The notes beneath the pieces were generated by a model. The model was given only the letters and a program-made list of their open reading frames with translations. It was not told where the DNA came from and did not search any database. Made by a program: the position numbers and the translations under genes. 64,000 nt of DNA from DASZZZ01 sp036260375 (GTDB taxonomy: Bacteria; Actinomycetota; CADDZG01; WHSQ01): positions 1 to 64,000 of the forward strand of contig DASZZZ010000109.1 of assembly GCA_036260375.1 (NCBI GenBank), in the 5' to 3' direction. Shown here piece after piece: positions 24,890 through 33,797 of this stretch (position 1 is the first letter of the stretch; every line of letters begins with the position of its first letter).

Positions 24890-27800
24890 AGGTCCATGAA
24901 CAGCTGTGCCAGATCGAGCCGATCCGTGTACGACCTGTGGTTCGGGTCCATAGGCCGCTGCTTGTTCAGGCTTCCCTGCGCGCGCGCGTCCGCGATCGGC
25001 ACGTCGCCCCACTGGTCGTTGTACGCGCGCTGCTCGAGACCGCGCTGCACCTGGTAGTTGTCGGTGCGGTACTGCGGGTCGAACCGCAGCCCCTCGAACT
25101 CGGGGTTGCGCAGGTGCTCGGACTCACGGCGGGCGAAGTCGTCCGTGCGTCCCACGTAGCGGACCTTGCCGGCGTCGTCGACGAGGTGGTACACGCCGCC
25201 CTTGCCGTTGGGTCCGCCGCACAGATCCACCGGACGGTAGCCGCCCGGGATGTTGAGGATCACCTCGGCGATCCAGTCGTCGAGCTGCGACGTGTCGTTG
25301 ATCTCGTCTGGCAGCTGCTTGAGGTTCTCGGCGTCGACGCATGCCTGGTTGTTGCCCGTCGTCGCGAGGCACTCGGCGACCGCGGCCCTGCCCGCGTAGT
25401 CGCCTCGCAGCGCGCCCGACTCGGTGAAGATGCCCTGCTGCTCGACGACGTTCTCGATCAGCTCCGCGACCTGCTGCTCGTCCGACTTGCAGTTGCTGAA
25501 GATCCACCAGCACCAGTCGCCCTCGGGCTTCGCCTGCGCCCACGCGTTGATGGCATCGCAGTTGCTCTCGCAGCTGTTGTCGCTCGGGTCGTAGACGACG
25601 GGATTGTCGTTGAACACCTCGCGGCTCCAGATCCCGTTGGAGTCGCGGACCCAGCGCTCCTGGACGACGGGGATCTGGCTCCAGTTGTTGGGATGGAACA
25701 GCGTGTGCGGCGCGAGGCCCGGGATGTCGAACTCGTTGCTGTCGGGATTGCGGCAGTCGGACCCGTTCAGGAACTCGAAGCGGTCGTCGAGACCGTCCAT
25801 GTCGGTGTCCCGCAGGTCCGGGCGGCACGTGATCGTGCGCCCGTCCACTTCGATGCCCCTCGTCTCCCCGAAGTCGCCGACCCCTTCGCCGTCGGTGTCC
25901 TCGAGGTTCGGGTTCGAGCGCATCGTGAAGTACTTCGTGATGCCGGCCTCGATGAGGAAGTCGTACTGATCCCGCGACGCCTCGAAGTCACGCAGGTCGA
26001 GGGGCGTGCCGAGGTCGCCGTTCGGCTGACGCCCGAGCATCTCCTCGCCGTCGGTGAGCCCGTCGTCGTCGGTGTCGCGGTCGTTCGGGTCCGACGTCAC
26101 ACGCCTGTCGTTGTTGAACGGATCGGGCGCGATGCCGAAGATGCCCGACGACGCGAGCATCCCGTTGGTCTCCTCGCAGTCGGTCAGCCCGTCGCCGTCG
26201 GTGTCGGTCCCGTCGTCGATGAGCGTCTGCGCGATCTCGGCGTACGCGTTCGGCAGATCCTGCGGCGTGGTGAGGTGCCGGTACGTGCCGCCGGTGCCGG
26301 TTGCGATCGACCGCAGCAGCGTCGCGTCGTCGGAGCCGAAGCCGACGGTGTGGATCGTGACGCGCGCGTTGCGCGCCGCGCTGGTCGTCGACTCGTTGTA
26401 CGAGCTGCCGCCGTCGGTCAGCAGCAACGCGACGCGCGCGCGGCCGCTGCCGTTGTTGCCGAGGATCGAGATCGCGTCCTGCACCGCCGACTCGATGTTC
26501 GTGCCGCCGCTCGCGAACTTCGTCCGGTCTACGGCCGCGTGCACCGCCGCCCGGTTCGCCGCGGTGTCGAGCTTCGTGAGGCCGATGTAGCGCGTCGCGC
26601 TGCTCGAGAAGCCCGTGACGGCGGCGCCGTCCTTGTCCGACATCTTGTCGACGAACAGATGCGCCGCCTCGACGCGCTGGTTCGAGGGATCGTTGGACGA
26701 CATGCTCCCCGACGTGTCGATCAGGAGCGAGACGTCGACGCCGTTGCGGTCGTTGCCGTCCTGGACGCAGAACACCTCGCGCGTCGGCCAGAACTGCTCG
26801 AGGCCGTCGTCGCCGAGCATGAACACGGCGTACATCGAGAAGTGACCGACGCGCGCAGACACCGTGTTGGCGTCGGTGTCGACGAGCTGGTCGCTGCTCG
26901 CGAGGACCCACAGCCCCCGGTCCTCGTCGAAGTAGTACATGCGCAGAGCGCCCTCGGGCCAGCCCTTCAGCAGCGACGGGCGGTAGGGGATCGTCAGCAC
27001 CGCGTCGGTGAACTGCGCGCTGTCCGGCACGCGCACGTCGTACGCGGGCGACGCCATGACGCTCGCCGTGCGCGGCGTCATCTCGGCGCTGCGGCTGACC
27101 GTGACGTCCCACGGGTTGATGGGGGCCGCGGAGTCGATGCGGACGTTGACGCCGTCGGTGGTCGTGCCGGAGAAGTCGTCGGGCTGCTCGGCCGGGATCG
27201 TCCCGATCGACGGGTCGACGTCGACGCCGCCCCGGATGCGGAGCACGCCGGTCGGCCCCCAGTTGCCCGCCTTGTCCTTGCCGCGCACGAGCAGGTGCCA
27301 CTCGTGGCCGTAGGGCAGCTCGCCGGCGACCGCGGCGTCGGTCTGGTCGACGACGTCGTCGACGGCCGCGGTGTCCGAGCGGTCGAGCACGACCGAGTAG
27401 CCGACCGCGCCGCTCGCGTCGGACGCGCTCCACGTCGCGTCGTACGGCAGGTCCGGGTACCACTGGTTCGGATCGGGGTGCGTCGAGCTCGTCAGCTGCG
27501 TGATCGTCGGCCCGATCGTGTCGACGTTGACCTTGAAGTGCGCGGTGCCGCCACCGCCGCCGCTCGCGTCGATCGAGCGCACGTGCAGCCACCACGTTCC
27601 GTCCGCGAGACCCGCCCGCGTGAACGTCGTCCCGGCCTGCGTGACGCCGGCGCCCGGGATCGTCTTGCGGCTCCGGTCGAGCACGACCGCGTAGCCCGAC
27701 AACGTCGTGCCGGACGGCGGCGTCCACGACGCGTCGAGCTGCGACTTCGAGTACCACTCGGTCTGCGTCGGGTGCGACGAGCTGCGGATCGTGGGCGGGT

Positions 27801-30800
27801 CGACGCCGGCGTAGAGGTCGACCTCGGCGTGTCCGATCGCGGCCCCCGTGGGGTCGATCGTCACGACGTGCGTGCCGCTCTTGGTGATGCTCAGCGTGAA
27901 CGTGCGACCGCTCGTGTAGACGTTCGTCGCCGCCAGGAGCGACGTCCCGTCGGGGTGTGCGACCGAGACCCTCGACGTGCTGAGGGTGACGTCGGCGAGC
28001 CGCAGCTTGACCGCTTGGCCCGCGGTCGCGTCGAAGCGGAGCTGCGCGTTCTGGCCCGGCACGGCGACGTCGACGGTGGCCGCCTCGCCTCCGACCGCGG
28101 CGGTGCCCTGGAAGTCGGGCGGCACGTCGTGCAGCTCCAGCGTTACCGTGCCGGTGTTGGACGAGTCGGGGTCGACGACGACGACGTACGAGCCCGTCGC
28201 CGGCAGCTCCTTCGTGTCGACGTAGGTCCCCGCGGTCCCGAACGACGTCGGGCCGACGAGGTTCGTGCCGTCCGGCTTGACGATCGAGACCTTGGCGCCG
28301 GCGAACGTCGAGCCGGTGAGCTCGAGGCTGACGCGGCGGCTCTGCGTGCCGTCGAACGTCACGCGCGCGTTCTGGCCCGGCACCGTCGTCGTCACCGCCT
28401 GCGCGTCGCCGCCCGGCGCGACCGACGCGGCCGCGTCGGCCGGGACGTCGTACAGCGCCACGGTGGCGTCGCCGGTGTTCGAGGAGTCGGGGTCGACCAC
28501 GATCGTGTACGTCCCCGCGACCGGCAGGACCTTCGTGTCGATGTAGACGCCGCTCGAGTAGAAGTTCGTCGCGCCGACGAGCGCAGTGCCGTCGGGCCGA
28601 AGGATCGAGACGCGGCCCTGCGTCATCGTCACGCCGGAGATCTTGAGGCTCACGCGCTGGTCCTGCGCGCCGTCGAACGTCAGCTTCGCGTTCTGGCCGG
28701 GGACGGTCGCGGTCACCGTCTCCGGGCTGCCGCCCGCGACGATCGAGCGCGTCGTGTCGGCCGGGACGTCGTAGAGCGTCACGGTCGCAGCGCCGGTGTA
28801 CGAGTTCGTCGGGTCGACGACGACGCTGTAGGTGCCCGTGGACGGCAGGGTCTTGACGTCGAGGTAGACGCCGCTCGTGCCGAACGTCGTCGCGCCGACG
28901 AGCGCGGTGCCGTCGGGCTTGAGGATCGACACGCGCCCCTGCGTCATGGTCACGTTCGACACTCGGAGGCTGACGCGCCGGTCCTGCACGCCGTCGAACG
29001 TGAGCTTCGCGTTCTGGCCCGGCACCGTCGTCGTGACCGTCTGCGGGTCGCCCCCGGGCGCGATCGTCCCCGCGGCGTCGGCCGGCACGTCGTATAGCGC
29101 GACGGTGGCGCTGCCGACGTAGGAGTTGCTCGGGTCGACGAGGATCGAGTAGACGCCGGTCGCGGGCAGCGTCTTGACGTCGATGAACGTCCCCGACGTC
29201 CCGAACGGCGCGTTGGCGAGCTCGACGCCGTCGGGCCGGTAGATCCGGACGTAGGCCTGCGAGAGGGTCGAGCTCGTGACCTTGAGGCTGATGCGGCGCC
29301 CCTGCACGCCGTCGAACCTGAGCTTGGCGTTCTGCCCGGGGGTCGTCGTGGTCACGGTCTGCGGATCGCCGCCGGGCGCGATCGCGCCGCTGGCGTCGGG
29401 CGGGACGTCGTGGAGCGTGAGCGTCGCGTTGCCGACGTAGGAGCTGCTCGGGTCGACGAGGATCGAGTAGACGCCGGTCGCGGGCAGCGTCTTGACGTCG
29501 ACGAAGGTCCCCGACGTCCCGAACGGCGCGTTGGCGAGCTCGACGCCGTCGGGCCGGTAGATCCGGACGTAGGCCTGCGAGAGGGTCGAGCTCGTGACCT
29601 TGAGGCTGATGCGGCGCCCCTGCACGCCGTCGAACGTGAGCTTCGCGTTCTGGCCCGGCACCGTCGTCGTGACGGTCTGCGGGTCGCCGCCGGGCGCGAT
29701 CGCGCCGGTGGCGTCGGGCGGCACGTCGTAGAGCGTCACCGTGGCGCTGCCGACGTAGCTGTTGCTCGGGTCGACCAGGATCGAATACGTGCCGGTCGCG
29801 GGCAGCGTCTTGACGTCGATGAACGTGCCCGACGTGCCGAACGGCGCGTTGGCGAGCTCGACGCCGTCGGGCCGGTAGACGCGCACGTACGCCTGCGACA
29901 GCGTCGACCCGGTGACCTTGAGGCTGATGCGGCGCCCCTGCACGCCGTCGAACGTGAGCTTGGCGTTCTGGCCCGGCACCGTCGTCGTGACCGTCTGCGG
30001 GTCGCCTCCGGGCGCGATCGCGCCGCTGGCATCGGGCGGCACGTCGTGGAGCGTGAGCGTCGCGTTGCCGGTGTAGGAGCTGTTCGGGTCGACGAGGATC
30101 GTGTACGTCCCCGTCGCCGGCAGCGTCCTGACGTCTACGAACCCGCCCGAGGTTCCGAACGACGTGTTGGCGAGCTCGACGCCGTCGGGCCGGTAGATGC
30201 GCACGTACGCGGACGGGATCGTCGAGCCGGAGACCTTGAGGCTCACGCGCCGGCCCTGGACGCCGTCGAACGCGACGAGACCGATCTTGGCCGCGGTGCC
30301 GACCGACGACTGCACCGCCGCGCCGCCCGGCGTCACCGCGCCGGTCGACACGACGTCGGCGGCCTTGTACGCCCCCGGCGGCTTGAACAGGTAGCCGGTG
30401 CTCGTGCCGGTCCCTCCCGGAGTCGTCACCGACACGTGGCCCGACGTCCCCGCGGGCGCGACGAACGTCAGCGTCGTCGCGGTCGCCGACGACACCGTCG
30501 CGCGAACGCCGTTGACGGCGACGACGTTGTCGGCGACGACCGGCGCGAAGTTGGACCCGGTGACGGTGACCGTCGCGCCGGAGTCGACGACCTTCGGCGT
30601 GACGTCGGCGACGACCGGCGTGCTCTCGGCCGACACGGTCTGGACGCCGCTCGAGCGAGCGCCGGTCTCGGTCGTCACGACGCCGGTGCGCGGGCCTACG
30701 TCGCGCGCGACCGCGTCGCGCCGCGTGGTCGGGGCGGCGGCCGCGTTCGCCGCCGGCAACGTCGACGACAGGAAGACGAGGACGAGCGCGAAGCAAGCGG

Positions 30801-30921
30801 AGACGGAACGGAGGCGTCGAGCCGGCGCGTGCGCATGACGTGGGTTCAAGAGGCGCTCCCGCGGTCGTCGAGGAGGGACGGCCTCAGTCAAGGAGCGCAA
30901 GCGAAGCGGGTCAACGGGCAT
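24880..30921 (-). CDS. Giant secreted modular protein with C-terminal GIY-YIG nuclease-like toxin domain
   Basis: The 2013-residue product starts at ATG 30921 (AAAGAGAG upstream) with a long basic N-region and a signal peptide ending near residue 62. An IPT/TIG-like domain (about 103-180) is followed by eight tandem PPC-like beta-sandwich repeats (about 190-1040), then two FN3-like modules with HPxxxxWY motifs (about 1045-1235). A von Willebrand A domain (about 1380-1570) has MIDAS DTSGSMS. Calcium-binding thrombospondin-3-like repeats (DTDGDGLTDCEE, DTDDDGLTDGEE, DTDMDGLDD) span about 1570-1730. Residues about 1908-2013 look like GIY-YIG: GVYHLVDDAGKVRYVGRT, Arg/His in FARRESEHLR and Glu in GLEQRAYN. 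With the overlapping immunity gene, this is a polymorphic-toxin arrangement. Secretion appears to be by Sec; no T7SS, TAT or RHS element is visible. Confidence 0.85.
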   Translation of the reverse strand: MPVDPLRLRSLTEAVPPRRPRERLLNPRHAHAPARRLRSVSACFALVLVFLSSTLPAANAAAAPTTRRDAVARDVGPRTGVVTTETGARSSGVQTVSAESTPVVADVTPKVVDSGATVTVTGSNFAPVVADNVVAVNGVRATVSSATATTLTFVAPAGTSGHVSVTTPGGTGTSTGYLFKPPGAYKAADVVSTGAVTPGGAAVQSSVGTAAKIGLVAFDGVQGRRVSLKVSGSTIPSAYVRIYRPDGVELANTSFGTSGGFVDVRTLPATGTYTILVDPNSSYTGNATLTLHDVPPDASGAIAPGGDPQTVTTTVPGQNAKLTFDGVQGRRISLKVTGSTLSQAYVRVYRPDGVELANAPFGTSGTFIDVKTLPATGTYSILVDPSNSYVGSATVTLYDVPPDATGAIAPGGDPQTVTTTVPGQNAKLTFDGVQGRRISLKVTSSTLSQAYVRIYRPDGVELANAPFGTSGTFVDVKTLPATGVYSILVDPSSSYVGNATLTLHDVPPDASGAIAPGGDPQTVTTTTPGQNAKLRFDGVQGRRISLKVTSSTLSQAYVRIYRPDGVELANAPFGTSGTFIDVKTLPATGVYSILVDPSNSYVGSATVALYDVPADAAGTIAPGGDPQTVTTTVPGQNAKLTFDGVQDRRVSLRVSNVTMTQGRVSILKPDGTALVGATTFGTSGVYLDVKTLPSTGTYSVVVDPTNSYTGAATVTLYDVPADTTRSIVAGGSPETVTATVPGQNAKLTFDGAQDQRVSLKISGVTMTQGRVSILRPDGTALVGATNFYSSGVYIDTKVLPVAGTYTIVVDPDSSNTGDATVALYDVPADAAASVAPGGDAQAVTTTVPGQNARVTFDGTQSRRVSLELTGSTFAGAKVSIVKPDGTNLVGPTSFGTAGTYVDTKELPATGSYVVVVDPDSSNTGTVTLELHDVPPDFQGTAAVGGEAATVDVAVPGQNAQLRFDATAGQAVKLRLADVTLSTSRVSVAHPDGTSLLAATNVYTSGRTFTLSITKSGTHVVTIDPTGAAIGHAEVDLYAGVDPPTIRSSSHPTQTEWYSKSQLDASWTPPSGTTLSGYAVVLDRSRKTIPGAGVTQAGTTFTRAGLADGTWWLHVRSIDASGGGGGTAHFKVNVDTIGPTITQLTSSTHPDPNQWYPDLPYDATWSASDASGAVGYSVVLDRSDTAAVDDVVDQTDAAVAGELPYGHEWHLLVRGKDKAGNWGPTGVLRIRGGVDVDPSIGTIPAEQPDDFSGTTTDGVNVRIDSAAPINPWDVTVSRSAEMTPRTASVMASPAYDVRVPDSAQFTDAVLTIPYRPSLLKGWPEGALRMYYFDEDRGLWVLASSDQLVDTDANTVSARVGHFSMYAVFMLGDDGLEQFWPTREVFCVQDGNDRNGVDVSLLIDTSGSMSSNDPSNQRVEAAHLFVDKMSDKDGAAVTGFSSSATRYIGLTKLDTAANRAAVHAAVDRTKFASGGTNIESAVQDAISILGNNGSGRARVALLLTDGGSSYNESTTSAARNARVTIHTVGFGSDDATLLRSIATGTGGTYRHLTTPQDLPNAYAEIAQTLIDDGTDTDGDGLTDCEETNGMLASSGIFGIAPDPFNNDRRVTSDPNDRDTDDDGLTDGEEMLGRQPNGDLGTPLDLRDFEASRDQYDFLIEAGITKYFTMRSNPNLEDTDGEGVGDFGETRGIEVDGRTITCRPDLRDTDMDGLDDRFEFLNGSDCRNPDSNEFDIPGLAPHTLFHPNNWSQIPVVQERWVRDSNGIWSREVFNDNPVVYDPSDNSCESNCDAINAWAQAKPEGDWCWWIFSNCKSDEQQVAELIENVVEQQGIFTESGALRGDYAGRAAVAECLATTGNNQACVDAENLKQLPDEINDTSQLDDWIAEVILNIPGGYRPVDLCGGPNGKGGVYHLVDDAGKVRYVGRTDDFARRESEHLRNPEFEGLRFDPQYRTDNYQVQRGLEQRAYNDQWGDVPIADARAQGSLNKQRPMDPNHRSYTDRLDLAQLFMDLCL
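27800..30360 (-). repeat. Eight tandem repeats of about 318-321 bp in the toxin gene
   Basis: Each unit encodes about 106 residues with the frame GAIAPGG...VPGQNAKLTFDGVQ...RPDG...FGTSG...LPATGTY...VDP...ATLTLYDVP. Units 2-4 (about 29076-30030) are nearly identical at DNA level. Units 1 and 5-8 are progressively diverged, and the last lacks the LYDVP end. The gradient suggests recent amplification of the middle units. Confidence 0.9.
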
Positions 30922-31200
30922 GACTCTCTTTCACCGTGTCGCACGGCCCCCCCGATCGGGGATGCGTCTAGTCCGCAGTGACTACGGTGTCGTAGTTCGC
31001 GCGCGGCCCGCGCGCGTCTGAACGTCCTGCTAGGGGACGTCCGGCGCGGGGGTCGCGCGCACGGGCCCGCGCGCAACGGGCGCGCGCGAGTCGGCGGTTG
31101 CGTCGGCGTTGGGTTCCGCGCGGCCGCGCGCGGGTAAGAGAGCGAAGCGAGCCGTCCTCGCGGCGTGCTCCGTCCGTCGAACCGACCGTAGGAGGGACCC
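30922..31200. other. Intergenic region between divergent genes
   Basis: 279 bp separate the giant secreted protein (minus) from a small membrane-protein gene (plus). It is rich in GCGC tracts with a short ACGTCC/GGACGT inverted repeat near 31022-31041. No clear promoter hexamers or RNA gene were found. TAGGAGGGA before 31201 is the ribosome-binding site of the next gene. Confidence 0.5.
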
Positions 31201-31461
31201 ATGAGCCCGATGGTCAAGAAGCTCATCGCCGCAGCGGGCGTCGCCAAGGTGATCGACGCGGTCAACGACCGCCGCAAGCCCAAGCGCTCGACGCTGTCGC
31301 GCGTCGCGCCCGGGGGCCTGCTCGCCGCCGTCGCCGCGGCCGGCTTTCTCTACTTCCTGAAGTTCCGCGGCTCGAACCAGACGCTGCCCGCGGGGGACAC
31401 GGGATCGCCGGCGCAAGGCGCGACCGCGTCGGGCACCAACCCCGCCGAGGTCGGGACCTGA
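31201..31461 (+). CDS. Small single-pass membrane protein
   Basis: An 86-residue protein with a basic N-terminus (VIDAVNDRRKPKRS), one transmembrane helix (about 38-54, GGLLAAVAAAGFLYFL) and a Gly/Thr/Ser-rich tail, likely outside the cell. A strong GGAGGGA site precedes the ATG. The stop codon overlaps the ATG of the next gene (TGATG), so the two are coupled. No family is recognised. Confidence 0.75.
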   Translation: MSPMVKKLIAAAGVAKVIDAVNDRRKPKRSTLSRVAPGGLLAAVAAAGFLYFLKFRGSNQTLPAGDTGSPAQGATASGTNPAEVGT

Positions 31462-31595
31462 TGCCGGACGAGAAGTGCCCCGAATGCGGGGCGCCGGTCG
31501 TCGAGGGACGCATCAACTGCGCCGAGTGCGGCGCGACGTATCCGGACCCGGGTGAGCGCTCGCTCGACCTCGACCCCCGCCGGCAGGGCGACTGA
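31461..31595 (+). CDS. 44-residue zinc-ribbon protein
   Basis: A very short gene that starts at the ATG overlapping the previous stop. The product contains two CxxC knuckles, KCPECGAPV and NCAECGATYPDPGE, a typical treble-clef/zinc-ribbon pair, followed by an acidic-basic tail. It probably binds zinc and may act as an accessory to the neighbouring membrane protein. Function is unknown. Confidence 0.7.
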   Translation: MPDEKCPECGAPVVEGRINCAECGATYPDPGERSLDLDPRRQGD

Positions 31596-32464
31596 CGCGA
31601 CGCGCTCGCGTCGCGCGCCGCGCCGGCGCCGCGACGCTCGTCGCGGTGACTGCCGCGATCGTGAGCGCGTGCGCGGCCGGGCCCGACGACGCGCGGCCGG
31701 CGCTGCGGCGGCACGATCTCTTCGTGATGTTCTCGGCGCGCGCGCCGGTCGACGCGCCGGAGGTCTTCCGCGACCACTTCACGACGCGCGACTACGCGCG
31801 CGTCGACACGCTGCCGCGCGACGTCGACGTCGCGCGCGCCCGTCGCTATGCGCTGCCGACGAGCCTGCGCGAGCGGTGGGCCGGGTGGCCGGGGGTGCGC
31901 CACTGGGTCGGGCGCGGATGCGGGCGCGGAACCCCGGGGCTCGTCGTCTACGACCCCGAGCGCCGCGACCTGACGCCGCCGGACGAGCAGCGTCGGATCG
32001 TGGGGTCGATTCGCCGCGCCGCCCGGCTCGTCCACGGCACCGGGTGCCACTCGTTCGGGCTCGCGCCGGGCGCGACGCCGTTGTTCGGGCTCGATCCCGG
32101 GAGCTGCGACTTCGACCTTGCACGCGGCTCGTATCGCCGCGTGCCGTGGCGCCGCGTCGACCTCGTCGACGTCCAGGCGCAGCGCCTCGCGGGCGACGAC
32201 TGCGCGACGCGTGACGGGATCGCGCGCTACGACGACTTCGTCTCGTCGGTGGCGGCCCACGTCCGCGCGCGCAACCCGCGCATCCTCGTGGTCACGCAGG
32301 TCTCGTTTCGCGACTCGCCGCCCGCGCGGATGATCGAGGCGCTCGCGCGCGTCGCCCCCGTCGTGGACGGCGTCTACTTCTCGTATCCCACTACGAACGA
32401 CGACATACCGTGCCGCTACTGCACGCCGTCGAACATGGCCGCGCTCCTGGACGGTCTTCGCTGA
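31592..32464 (+). CDS. Putative lipoprotein of unknown function
   Basis: The frame codes for a clear lipoprotein signal, RRAGAATLVAVTAAIVSAC with the lipobox VSAC, but no ATG, GTG or TTG precedes it. The only candidates are CTG at 31592, overlapping the previous stop, and GTG at 31646, which leaves just eight residues before the lipid-attachment Cys. I favour CTG 31592, with low certainty; an annotation from 31646 is the conservative choice. The remaining 260 residues alternate strands and helices in a barrel-like way (DLFVMFSAR, LVDVQAQRLAGDDC, RILVVTQVSF, GVYFSYPTTND). I recognise no family. It is the last gene of this small operon. Confidence 0.65.
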   Translation: MTRRARVARRAGAATLVAVTAAIVSACAAGPDDARPALRRHDLFVMFSARAPVDAPEVFRDHFTTRDYARVDTLPRDVDVARARRYALPTSLRERWAGWPGVRHWVGRGCGRGTPGLVVYDPERRDLTPPDEQRRIVGSIRRAARLVHGTGCHSFGLAPGATPLFGLDPGSCDFDLARGSYRRVPWRRVDLVDVQAQRLAGDDCATRDGIARYDDFVSSVAAHVRARNPRILVVTQVSFRDSPPARMIEALARVAPVVDGVYFSYPTTNDDIPCRYCTPSNMAALLDGLR

Positions 32465-32471
32465 CGCCCCC

Positions 32472-33281
32472 TTAGGCGTCGTCGAGGAACCACTCGACCG
32501 CGGCGCGCGCGATGCGCGGCGGGACCGCGTGGCGCCCGTCGAACTCCTCGTAGCGCACGTCGTACCCGCCGGACTCGAGCCGCGGGACGAGGCGCCGGCT
32601 CGTGCGATCGATCGGGAGCACGTTGTCGTCGGTGCCGTGCGACACGAACACGCGCGGCGACCCGACGCTCTCGCCGGGGACTGCGAAGCCGGGCGAGAAG
32701 GCGATCACGTGCGTGAAGAGGTCGCCGTTGGTCAGCCCGAGCGAGAGGGCGTACGACGCGCCGTCGGAGAAGCCCTCGACCGCCACGCGGCGCGGATCGA
32801 TCGCGGTGCGCGCGAAGACGCGCTCCAGCGCGCGGTCGACGAACTCGACGTCGGGACCGAACCCGCCCAGGATCACGTCCCACGTCCGCCCGCGCGCCTT
32901 GGGCGCGAGCACGACGAGACCCCGGTCCTCGGCGTGCTCCAACAGCGGTCCGATGCCGCGCTCCGGGGTTCCTCCCGCACCGTGCAGCGCGACGGCGAAG
33001 GGCTTGGGCTCGTCCGGCCCCGGCGCGCGCGGGACGTACAGGAGCGCGTCGCGCCGGCCGCGCGGGCCGAAGCCGTGGAGGCCGGGCTCGAGGCGGCCGG
33101 CGCGCGGCGCACCGGGCCGCGCGCGCAGGCGTCCGGGGCCCCGCGACGGCGCGCCGGAGTGGTCGTCGCAGCGCGGGAGCATGCCGGCCACCGCGCCCGC
33201 CCCGAACAGCCTCACGACGTCGCGGCGCGGGAGCCGTCGCCGGTCACCGGACACGGGTTCGCCGGCGGGGCGGCGCCGCAC
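32472..33281 (-). CDS. Exported alpha/beta-hydrolase (esterase/PHB-depolymerase-like)
   Basis: A 269-residue hydrolase. The N-terminus carries a twin-arginine-like signal with a possible lipobox (RRDVVRLFGAGAVAGMLPRC). The nucleophile is in GFSDGAS (GxSxG), the oxyanion region is ALHGAGGTPERG, the acid is in HGTDDNVLP and the histidine in GRHAVPP. This fits feruloyl esterase/PHB depolymerase-like lipoprotein hydrolases. GTG 33281 and GTG 33254 are both possible starts. The substrate is unknown. It is convergent with the lipoprotein gene, 7 bp apart. Confidence 0.82.
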   Translation of the reverse strand: MRRRPAGEPVSGDRRRLPRRDVVRLFGAGAVAGMLPRCDDHSGAPSRGPGRLRARPGAPRAGRLEPGLHGFGPRGRRDALLYVPRAPGPDEPKPFAVALHGAGGTPERGIGPLLEHAEDRGLVVLAPKARGRTWDVILGGFGPDVEFVDRALERVFARTAIDPRRVAVEGFSDGASYALSLGLTNGDLFTHVIAFSPGFAVPGESVGSPRVFVSHGTDDNVLPIDRTSRRLVPRLESGGYDVRYEEFDGRHAVPPRIARAAVEWFLDDA

Positions 33282-33481
33282 CCGGGCGCAGGGGGACGGG
33301 CGTAGACATGGGGCCGGGACATACCCTCAGTCCTCGACCGTAACCGCGCGTCGGCTCCCGGAGGCATGCCGTGCCGAAGATTCGTAGGCCGTGCACCTCG
33401 AATGCCTTCCCCGATGCGGGTGATCCTCCGGTTTACGCCTGTGATCGCCTCCCTTGCGCCCTTCGAGCCGAAATGACACGT

Positions 33482-33510
33482 TTGACAGACGACGACCCGC
33501 CGTCTATCAT
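33482..33510 (+). promoter_or_regulatory. Near-consensus promoter of the micro-ORF/lrp unit
   Basis: TTGACA (33482-33487) is followed after exactly 17 nt by TATCAT (33505-33510). This is the best -35/-10 pair on the plus strand of the window. The start would be near 33517, giving a leader of about 38 nt to the first micro-ORF. Confidence 0.85.
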
Positions 33511-33554
33511 CCTTATGCAAGCAACGGATTCGACCTAGGAAGCTGGTGGTACGA

Positions 33555-33671
33555 ATGCTTCTCGACCTCGTAATCTTCGCAGCGGGCTTCGTGGGCCTCG
33601 ACCTCGTCGCCCGACGCTACGGCGTCGACACCCGCGACGGCAACGACTGGTCGAACCACCGGTCGCTCTGA
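33555..33671 (+). CDS. 38-residue small membrane protein
   Basis: This micro-ORF lies just downstream of the near-consensus promoter with an AGGAAGCTGGTGG site. It encodes MLLDLVIFAAGFVGLDLVAR, one short hydrophobic helix, followed by a polar tail RRYGVDTRDGNDWSNHRSL. The hydrophobic-then-charged layout, the strong promoter and its position ahead of an Lrp-type regulator support it being expressed. Function is unknown. Confidence 0.6.
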   Translation: MLLDLVIFAAGFVGLDLVARRYGVDTRDGNDWSNHRSL

Positions 33672-33687
33672 GGCACAAGGAGACGCA

Positions 33688-33795
33688 ATGACGAGTTGGG
33701 TTCTGCAACGAATCGACCCGGCGCTGTCGCCCGTCCGGGGGATCCCCGTCACCCCCGGTCGCAGGCCCGCCAGGTCCGTGCGGCGAGGCCGGTAG
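33688..33795 (+). CDS. 35-residue basic peptide ORF upstream of lrp
   Basis: AAGGAGACGC, one of the strongest ribosome-binding sites seen here, precedes this 36-codon ORF. The peptide starts MTSWVLQRIDPALSP and ends in an Arg-rich stretch (RRPARSVRRGR). It stops 2 nt before the ATG of the Lrp regulator, so it could couple translation of lrp or act as a leader peptide. The nine arginines could make translation sensitive to Arg-tRNA, which is speculation. Confidence 0.5.
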   Translation: MTSWVLQRIDPALSPVRGIPVTPGRRPARSVRRGR

Positions 33796-33797
33796 CC

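Noticed and set aside
24937..29097. Very long open frame on the plus strand opposite the giant secreted protein
   Set aside because: It is an antisense shadow of a high-GC gene: Arg/Val/Asp-rich, without domains or a ribosome-binding site, while the minus strand shows clear domains.
27800..30360. CRISPR-like array
   Set aside because: The repeats are 318-321 bp, in frame and coding; there are no short repeats with unique spacers.
30922..31200. tRNA or small RNA gene in the GC-rich intergenic region
   Set aside because: No cloverleaf, CCA end or conserved T-loop could be found; the GCGC tracts only form short, unspecific hairpins.
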